Shown: one piece after another, positions 23,981 through 30,186 of the stretch | How the letters are laid out: each line of letters opens with the position of its first letter | Numbering within the stretch: the stretch's first letter is position 1 | Virus record (IMG/VR): IMGVR_UViG_3300021957_000159 | Span: 1-32,951 of that record | DNA from: a virus | DNA length: 32,951 bases | Strand: one strand, 5' to 3' | Notes under the pieces: generated by a model | What the model was told of the DNA's origin: nothing | Databases searched by the model: none | What the model saw: the letters and a program-made list of their open reading frames with translations, nothing else | Made by a program: the position numbers and the translations under genes

Positions 23981-25738
23981 ATGCCAAGACTAAGTTTATA
24001 CCGGGAACAGAAACAAAACGACTATCGTTTCTTAGACAGAAATATATCTGAGCAATTGACTGTGGGTGGTACTGATTTATACATTCACAAATATGCTGGG
24101 CCGTTGGATCAAGGTCCTTCTGCTGATTTTACACAGCCTCAGTATAGTCAGATGGATCCTACAAACATACAAGATTTGCTGTTCTTAGAGAACAGAGACA
24201 GAAAATATGAAAAGGATATTTATCGATTACGTGGTCATTACTCTGTACAAAACTTAGACTTTGATCTTAGTCAGTTCGGCTTATTCTTAAGTAATGATAC
24301 TATTTTCATTAATGTTCATTATAATGACATGATCGATATCATGGGTAGAAAACTTATGGTCGGTGATGTTATTGAGTTACCTCACTTACTAGACTACAAT
24401 CCTTTAAATGATGATGCAACATTATTTCCAACTGCACTTAAGAGATTTTATCAAGTTACAGATGCTAACTATGGTAGTGAAGGGTTTTCACAAACTTGGT
24501 TCCCTCATCTATGGAGAATCAAATGTGAGAAACTAGTAGATAGCCAAGAGTTTCAGGATATCTTACGTAATCCAGTTGACATGGACAACTACTTGGGAGA
24601 CTGGGATAAAAACAAAACATACCCTGCAGGGTATACAATGACATTTGGTGACAAAAACTATATTGCATTACAAGAAGTACCCGCAGGAACTAAACCCGGT
24701 TCAACTGATCCAGATCCTTATTGGGAACTAGATACAGGTCAGACACTAAAAGATGTCTTAGGTCGTTACAACGAAAATATTAGAATCAATGATGCTAACT
24801 TAAAAGAAGCGGCACGTATTGTACCCAAAGCAGGTTACGATACATCAAACTTATATGTTGTGCCCGGATATGGTATCTATGAAGCAAACAATGTATTTTC
24901 AAACAAAGAAAATCAACCCGCTCCACCTGTCGATGTTAGATCATGGATGCCTGGCAATAGTCCGTTAAGTGCTACTGGTGAAGTCATCACAATGAAAAGT
25001 GACAAATACAAATACGAGTCATCAGGTATCAGAATACCTAAAGAAGTTATTGATGTAATGCAAGCCAAACACGGAGAGCAGGGTATAGACTTAGAAGCAA
25101 TGATAGAAAAGTTTGTACAAGCAAACTTATCAATTGCAGTTGAAGCACCAGAGATGTCTTCAACAGGCTCAGGACAATTAGAAGGAACAAAACTTCTTAC
25201 AGTTAATATTTCAGGACCTGTTACGGGTCCATATGGTACTGCTGATAACACTTATGCAACAGCAGACCAAGATCCTACAGCGGCAGGGTTCACAGGTACG
25301 GAACCTTATGGTCCGAATACAATGGACTATCGTGCTGACTGTGATCCTCGTTTTCAATTCATAGCAAGATATACTCCACGTGACTTTGGTTACACTTCAG
25401 GTTACTTGTCTGGCGATGGTACTCCACCAAATGGTTTACCCGCAGGTGCAGGAATTTCATTCCCATCAAGTCCTCAAGTAGGAGATTATTTCTTAAGAAT
25501 AGATTACACACCTAACGTGTTATATCGTTGGTCAGGAACTCTTTGGTTAAGAGTGAGTGAAGATGTAAGAACAACAACTGGTTATACTGCATCAGATACT
25601 TCGCAACTTTCAGGCTTCATAAATAACGATGCGAATATATATAACAACAATGACGGTGCAAACATTTCGTCTGCACAAGGATTAAGTTCTATATTAGATT
25701 TAGAACCAGATGACAACCCACCAAGTGATGGAACATAA
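23981..25738 (+). CDS. gp14: Neck protein (T4 gp14-like), enlarged
   Basis: 585 residues against 256 in T4. The first 190 residues carry the gp14 pattern: MPRLSLYREQKQND, NIQDLLFLENRDRKYEKDIY, LSQFGLFLSNDTIFINVHY and GRKLMVGDVIELPHLL, then RFYQVTDANY and a WFPHLWRIKCEKL strand. Residues about 203-250 form a carbohydrate-binding-like module (GDWDKNKTYPAG, then NYIALQEVPAGTKPG and a final tryptophan). Near residue 500 there is a YFLR..Y..NVLYRWSG.LW module like those in the sheath. With gp13 it builds the neck. The ATG follows a late promoter by five bases with no ribosome site. The stop overlaps gp15 as TAATG. Confidence 0.85.
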   Translation: MPRLSLYREQKQNDYRFLDRNISEQLTVGGTDLYIHKYAGPLDQGPSADFTQPQYSQMDPTNIQDLLFLENRDRKYEKDIYRLRGHYSVQNLDFDLSQFGLFLSNDTIFINVHYNDMIDIMGRKLMVGDVIELPHLLDYNPLNDDATLFPTALKRFYQVTDANYGSEGFSQTWFPHLWRIKCEKLVDSQEFQDILRNPVDMDNYLGDWDKNKTYPAGYTMTFGDKNYIALQEVPAGTKPGSTDPDPYWELDTGQTLKDVLGRYNENIRINDANLKEAARIVPKAGYDTSNLYVVPGYGIYEANNVFSNKENQPAPPVDVRSWMPGNSPLSATGEVITMKSDKYKYESSGIRIPKEVIDVMQAKHGEQGIDLEAMIEKFVQANLSIAVEAPEMSSTGSGQLEGTKLLTVNISGPVTGPYGTADNTYATADQDPTAAGFTGTEPYGPNTMDYRADCDPRFQFIARYTPRDFGYTSGYLSGDGTPPNGLPAGAGISFPSSPQVGDYFLRIDYTPNVLYRWSGTLWLRVSEDVRTTTGYTASDTSQLSGFINNDANIYNNNDGANISSAQGLSSILDLEPDDNPPSDGT

Positions 25739-27333
25739 TGGCACAATATTTTTACGACAACCAGATAAGAAGATTTTTATTACAGTTTGCTAAGATTTTT
25801 AGTAATTGGTACGTGACACAAGGCAATGATCCAAACGGTAATCCTATTTTAGTTAGAGTGCCAATTCAATACGGTGATTCAAGTAGACAAGCATCAACTA
25901 TTATTGCTAACAACTCTGCTTCTAATCTTCCCTCTGCGCCTTTAATAACTTACTACATCAGCGGGCTAGAATATGATCAAAGACGAACACAAGAGCCTTA
26001 CTTTGTAGAGAAGCAGAATGTACGTCAGAGAGAATACGATCAGTCTACAGCACAATATGGTGAGACACAAGGTCAAGCATTTACAGTTGAAAAGTTAATG
26101 CCAGTTCCATATACACTTAGATTACAAGTAGACTTTTGGACAACTAACTATCAACAAAAATTAGAATTGATTGAACAATTAGGAACACTATTCAATCCGT
26201 CATTAGAAATTCAAAACACTGATAACTTTATAGACTGGACATCGTTAACAGTTGTCTATCAGGATGGACTAACATTTTCATCACGTTCTATACCACAAGG
26301 TACAGGTAATCCAATTGATATTATGTCATGGAAGTTTTACTTACCCATGTGGTTGACAACATCATCTAAACTCAAAAAGTATGGTGTTATTAACAAAATC
26401 ATTACTTCAATCTTTGATGGTAAAACACAAGAAGATATGCAAGACGATGATTTGTTATTAGGTACAAGACAAAAGATATCTCCATATGGATATCAAGTAT
26501 TGTTTATTGGTAACTCATTACAACTGTTACCTCAGAATGAAGTAGATAATCCATCAAACTTTGATTTAACTAAACCAGTCAATCCAGATACTGATTTATA
26601 TTGGACATCAATCTTAAATATGTACGGTGCTTATCGTGCAGGTATCTCTCAGATATGGCTAGAAAATCCGTATATGGATACAGAGATTGTAGGTACTATA
26701 GTTGTTGATCCACTTGATGATCGTTATCTAATCTTTAATGTTGATGAAGATACATTACCACAGAACACATTAGATCCAGTGACATCAGTTATTAATCCTC
26801 AAATATCAGGACCTAACTCAGGCTTACCGGGACCTGTTCCTAATGTCAGATACTTATTAGTTAGTGATATTGGTTCTGATACTTCATCTTGGGGAACAAT
26901 CATAGGCAGTCAGACAGGTCAATCAACAGCACCTGAAACACAACAAGCAACTACATTAATACCCGGAGTAAAGTATCAAATTGCTACTATTGGCACAACA
27001 GATTTCAGAAACTACGGAGCACCTGCAAACACAATTGGTACTCAGTTTACAATGAACAATGTACAACCAGAAGGCACTGGTACAGTATTCACTGTAGTAG
27101 AAGCCCAAGCAAATGATATTCTACAATTCAATGCAGATATTATGACTTGGTTCATTGCATTCGATTCAAGTGTTTATCCAGATGGTCTTGAGTATGTTAC
27201 TAACTTAACTACAGAGATTCAATATCGATGGGCGGCTACCCCTGCTGATTCAGTTCAGCCCGGTCTTCCTGCTCAATGGATGAAGTCTTATGAGGGTTAT
27301 TACAACGAAGGTGATTACAGTATAGTTATTTAA
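25738..27333 (+). CDS. gp15: Tail completion / sheath stabiliser (T4 gp15-like), enlarged
   Basis: 531 residues against 272 in T4. The first 250 residues follow gp15: MAQYFYDNQIRRFLLQFAKI, then VPIQYGDSSRQA, VEKLMPVPYTLRLQVDFW, QQKLELIEQLGTLFNPSLEI and IDIMSWKFYLPMWL. In T4 gp15 caps the finished tail as a hexamer and meets the neck. The C-terminal part is extra: a connecting region and, at residues about 408-452, a small module (YQIATIGTTDF then GAPANTIGT and GTGTVF) that recurs in the virion protein at 28689. It is translationally coupled to gp14 by TAATG. No terminator is seen before the Nudix gene. Confidence 0.9.
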   Translation: MAQYFYDNQIRRFLLQFAKIFSNWYVTQGNDPNGNPILVRVPIQYGDSSRQASTIIANNSASNLPSAPLITYYISGLEYDQRRTQEPYFVEKQNVRQREYDQSTAQYGETQGQAFTVEKLMPVPYTLRLQVDFWTTNYQQKLELIEQLGTLFNPSLEIQNTDNFIDWTSLTVVYQDGLTFSSRSIPQGTGNPIDIMSWKFYLPMWLTTSSKLKKYGVINKIITSIFDGKTQEDMQDDDLLLGTRQKISPYGYQVLFIGNSLQLLPQNEVDNPSNFDLTKPVNPDTDLYWTSILNMYGAYRAGISQIWLENPYMDTEIVGTIVVDPLDDRYLIFNVDEDTLPQNTLDPVTSVINPQISGPNSGLPGPVPNVRYLLVSDIGSDTSSWGTIIGSQTGQSTAPETQQATTLIPGVKYQIATIGTTDFRNYGAPANTIGTQFTMNNVQPEGTGTVFTVVEAQANDILQFNADIMTWFIAFDSSVYPDGLEYVTNLTTEIQYRWAATPADSVQPGLPAQWMKSYEGYYNEGDYSIVI

Positions 27334-27350
27334 GGGCTACCCAGTCACTC

Positions 27351-27358
27351 ACTAAATA
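27351..27358 (+). promoter_or_regulatory. Late promoter (ACTAAATA) five bases before the Nudix ATG
   Basis: ACTAAATA, spacer ACTGT, then ATG 27364, with no Shine-Dalgarno. The same eight bases precede gp16. The match to GATAAATA is six of eight, so it is weaker than the others. Confidence 0.55.
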
Positions 27359-27363
27359 ACTGT

Positions 27364-27780
27364 ATGGCGATCATTATTAATCAATCTGCTGGTATATTCT
27401 TTTATAGTAAATCTACTAGACGTTCTCTTTATCTATTAAGAAATGAAAGTAAAAATCCTACATGGTCTATTCCAGGTGGTAAGATAGAAAAGAATGAAAC
27501 ATTACTAGCCGGACTAAAAAGAGAATGCCAAGAAGAAATTGCATATTGGGACGATGATTTTAAATTGGTACCAATACAAAAGTTTGTTAATAATACATTT
27601 GCATATCATACATTCTTCTGTGAAGTAGAAGAAGAATTTCCCCCAATTCTTAATGACGAACATTGCGGATATGCTTGGGTAGGAGATGACAAGTATCCTA
27701 AACCCTTACACCCCGGATTGTTCTCTACAATCAACATTGATAATGTCGTAGAAAAATTAGCAAGTCTTAAAAATTTATGA
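27364..27780 (+). CDS. Nudix hydrolase
   Basis: 138 residues. The Nudix box G-x5-E-x7-R-E-x-x-E-E is complete at residues 39-58 (GKIEKNE, then RECQEE); the usual glycine two places later is alanine. Nudix enzymes cleave nucleoside diphosphate derivatives; T4 has NudE for ADP-ribose-like compounds, and phages may use such enzymes to clear toxic nucleotides or remove RNA caps. The substrate cannot be read here. It follows gp15 by 30 bases and its last four bases overlap the next gene (ATGA). A metabolic gene in a late unit is notable. Confidence 0.9.
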   Translation: MAIIINQSAGIFFYSKSTRRSLYLLRNESKNPTWSIPGGKIEKNETLLAGLKRECQEEIAYWDDDFKLVPIQKFVNNTFAYHTFFCEVEEEFPPILNDEHCGYAWVGDDKYPKPLHPGLFSTINIDNVVEKLASLKNL

Positions 27781-28295
27781 TTACTGTCATTGCTGTTGAC
27801 GGAGCATTGGGAGAAATCATAGTAGACATCTTAAATGCAAACGGTGTCAATGCAACTTATGCTTCATCACCTGCAGTTCACATCACTGATAAAATTGTTT
27901 TTGTTACGTATGGCTTTGAAGGCTTCCCATTTGTTATGACGAAAAGATGGCTTAATTATAACGATGAAGACTTTGAAGACTGGACTCAACATTGGCTGGG
28001 CAGAATAGAAATCAACGATAGATCAGATGTTACCCCTGAAGAATGGAAACATCATGTGTCCAAAAGTTTGGAACATGTCGGTGTTTATTACCCATATAAT
28101 GGAATCTTGTCTACTCTATTGGATGAGAACTCAGCACATGATCTAAACTACTGCGAAATAGAGTTAGATGCTATATTAGACCGCCGTAGAGACGTTTTAA
28201 GCGCCTTGAGTGAGTTTACTAATGAAGATATTACCTATGATTTATTCGATGATGTCGTTGGATCTGTGCAGTCTGAGGTTATGCCCTGGATTTGA
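27777..28295 (+). CDS. Hypothetical acidic protein coupled to the Nudix gene
   Basis: 172 residues, acidic, starting MITVIAVDGALGEIIVDILN. The first 60 residues look like a Rossmann-like strand-helix-strand (VIAVDGALGEI, then DKIVFVTYGFEG), followed by a tryptophan-rich WTQHWLGRIE and a helical C-terminal half (LDAILDRRRDVLSALSEF). The N terminus faintly recalls nucleotide-binding or deaminase-like small proteins, but no catalytic motif can be named. It overlaps the Nudix gene by ATGA, so the two are made together and may act in one pathway. A hairpin follows its stop. Confidence 0.7.
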   Translation: MITVIAVDGALGEIIVDILNANGVNATYASSPAVHITDKIVFVTYGFEGFPFVMTKRWLNYNDEDFEDWTQHWLGRIEINDRSDVTPEEWKHHVSKSLEHVGVYYPYNGILSTLLDENSAHDLNYCEIELDAILDRRRDVLSALSEFTNEDITYDLFDDVVGSVQSEVMPWI

Positions 28296-28301
28296 CCCAA
28301 A

Positions 28302-28328
28302 AAGAAAGGGTGACTAGCACCCCTTCTT
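28302..28328. terminator. Shared terminator between converging genes
   Basis: An 11-pair stem with one A-C mismatch and loop ACTAG, between the plus-strand stop at 28295 and the minus-strand stop at 28342. On the minus strand it leads into TTTCTTTTT, a good tail; on the plus strand only into TTCTTAATC. It probably stops both units. Confidence 0.8.
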
Positions 28329-28341
28329 AATCTAAATGAAT

Positions 28342-28671
28342 TTAGTGTGACATCCAAAATTCTATTAATGAATATCCTACTGAACCTAATACTAAACCTG
28401 CACCCATAAGCATCCATCTCCAACGTTCTAATGCTGTGATCTTAACAGCCATCAAATCATGTGATTCCTGATTAGACTTGTTAAAATCATTCAGCATCTT
28501 ATGAGTTGACGCATTGCCTTCTTTTATTAATTCAGAATTAGTTTTAATATCTGCTTTAACATCTTCGAGGGCAGTATCGAACTTTTGATCAAGGTTTTTA
28601 AACTCAACTTTAAGTACAGCAATGTCAGTATCGTACTGTTGCAATTGCTTTTGTGCGTTACTTTGTGCCAT
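28342..28671 (-). CDS. Coiled-coil protein with C-terminal membrane anchor (XhlA-like, holin candidate)
   Basis: 109 residues: a charged coiled coil at about 1-80 (DTDIAVLKVEFKNLDQKFD) and one membrane segment at 86-106 (WMLMGAGLVLGSVGYSLIEF) with tryptophan and arginine on its inner edge and a five-residue tail. This layout matches the XhlA family, which aids phage lysis at the membrane. No signal peptide or second membrane segment is present, so it differs from classic T4 holin. AGGTG lies six bases before ATG 28671; the gene is 17 bases downstream of the 453-residue virion gene and ends at the shared terminator. Alternatives are a spanin-like or an exclusion protein. Topology is clear, function inferred. 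Confidence 0.7.
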   Translation of the reverse strand: MAQSNAQKQLQQYDTDIAVLKVEFKNLDQKFDTALEDVKADIKTNSELIKEGNASTHKMLNDFNKSNQESHDLMAVKITALERWRWMLMGAGLVLGSVGYSLIEFWMSH

Positions 28672-28688
28672 TTAAATCACCTACTCTA

Positions 28689-30050
28689 TTATGCTGAAGG
28701 AAGTGTGATAACTGGTTTTGTTGAACCGGCTAGTGGGCTACCAACGATTGTTTCAAACGTTGCCTGCATTCCAGACTGATCATCCTGAGTATAGTCTGAT
28801 CCACTATCGTTAGTGAATGCTAAACCATTAACATCAGATACAGATTCAATAAAAGTAGTTGCCGCATTGTCATATGTACCTTCAATGCTCATTTCACCTG
28901 CAAGTAAATCTGCTTGTGCTTTTTTGACCATTGTGCAGATACCTGTTTTGGTTCCTGCCGCATTGCTTACTAAGTACTTTCTTTTGCCTTTTTGACGTTT
29001 GATGTAAACTGCTTCGTCTTCAGAACCAAGTACTGAAATTTCACTCTTTGTAAATGTTGCTGAAGCACTTAAGTCTAATTTTTCAATGTTTGCAGTTGAT
29101 ACAACAGTTGTTGTTGTCAATTGTAATGCTGGTCCACCTAATGTTGCTGAAACACTAAAAGTTGTTCCACTATCAATTGTTTTAACAAAGTAAGTAGTAC
29201 CTGCTGTTAGTCCACCGATGTCTGCACCAAAGTAAATTGGAGCATCTAAATCAAATGCACCTGTTGCAGTTACTGTGATTAAGTCAGTTGTTGCATCTGA
29301 ACTTGCTGTTGGTGTTGATACTACTGCTAATGCAGAGACTGTACCTAATGGTACGTTAGCACCGTTTGATGCATATGATACTGTACCAGTACCTGCACCT
29401 GCGCCAGTTGCTACGAATACTTCACCTAAGTTAGCACCTGTTGCTCCCATTGAGATCCATTGTGCCGCAGATGTACCAAGTGTATTGTCGATTACATAAG
29501 TAACGCCAGTAACTAAAGCACCTACTGTAAATGGTATGTTGTCGCCTGTGAATGAAAGTTGCTCACCTACTACTATGTTAGTAGTAAAGTCTGCATCTTT
29601 GTCACCGTATACGTCAGTTGTAGAACTATCGAACCAGAACTTGCCAGGTTGTGCTGTAGCAATTGCACCAAATGCAGTTAACTGTTTGCCTTCCTGTCCT
29701 GTGTCTCCACCGACTACACCCATATCTTGTGGTGTGTCTGCTGGATATCCAGTATCAACTTGGTTAACACTGAGTTTAACACTTCCGCCAGTTGTAGTTG
29801 TTAATGTTGGTGAGACTTGAGGTTGTACTGAAGGGGAAGTATTTAATGCAGTAAAAGTAGTTGCTGAAAGCACTTCATTTACAAAATAAGTTGTTCCGCC
29901 AGTTAATCCACCTACTGTTGAAGCAGGTACAAATCTGTCACCTTGTGTCATTCCAGTAGTAGAATCTACTGTAATCACGTTTGTAGTTGCAGTCGTATCG
30001 GATAGTACCGGTAAGGCTGCGACCTTTGCTATTTTTAATTTATTCGCCAT
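28689..30050 (-). CDS. Modular beta-rich virion protein
   Basis: 453 residues. At least two copies of the shared module appear at about 24-74 and 259-318 (GGLTAGTTYFVKTI then TTFSVSATLGG), and at about 180-227 the second small module also found in gp15 (QWISMGATGANLGEVFVATG then GTGTV). The C terminus (residues 345-453) is different: KRQKGKRKYLVSNAAGTKTG and MVKKAQADLLAGEMSI, a compact strand-rich domain typical of small marine phage virion proteins, from memory. AGGAG lies seven bases before ATG 30050. The late promoter is 107 bases upstream, so the mRNA has the longest leader in the window. Structural role inferred from composition and setting. Confidence 0.75.
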   Translation of the reverse strand: MANKLKIAKVAALPVLSDTTATTNVITVDSTTGMTQGDRFVPASTVGGLTGGTTYFVNEVLSATTFTALNTSPSVQPQVSPTLTTTTGGSVKLSVNQVDTGYPADTPQDMGVVGGDTGQEGKQLTAFGAIATAQPGKFWFDSSTTDVYGDKDADFTTNIVVGEQLSFTGDNIPFTVGALVTGVTYVIDNTLGTSAAQWISMGATGANLGEVFVATGAGAGTGTVSYASNGANVPLGTVSALAVVSTPTASSDATTDLITVTATGAFDLDAPIYFGADIGGLTAGTTYFVKTIDSGTTFSVSATLGGPALQLTTTTVVSTANIEKLDLSASATFTKSEISVLGSEDEAVYIKRQKGKRKYLVSNAAGTKTGICTMVKKAQADLLAGEMSIEGTYDNAATTFIESVSDVNGLAFTNDSGSDYTQDDQSGMQATFETIVGSPLAGSTKPVITLPSA

Positions 30051-30157
30051 GTTATTTCTCCTAATATATAGTTGACGTTCTAGGTCACACGTTCGGTGGG
30101 AATAAGCACCGCATGAGATTGTTTAAAGAGTTTTCGATAAACGAGAACAATCATATG
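30051..30157 (-). promoter_or_regulatory. Long, folded 5' leader of the 453-residue gene
   Basis: Two inverted repeats stand out: GATTGTT/AACAATC (30117-30123 with 30146-30152, with small TCG/CGA pairs inside) and CGGTG/CACCG (30094-30098 with 30107-30111). ACGTTC also occurs twice in direct order (30075 and 30089). No known riboswitch is recognised. Confidence 0.45.
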
Positions 30158-30165
30158 TATTTATG
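30158..30165 (-). promoter_or_regulatory. T4-like late promoter (CATAAATA)
   Basis: Minus strand, seven of eight bases match GATAAATA; 22 bases past the stop of the fibre gene at 30187. It is the only visible late promoter for the 453-109 residue pair. Confidence 0.6.
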
Positions 30166-30186
30166 ATTAGATGAAATTTTTGTGGT

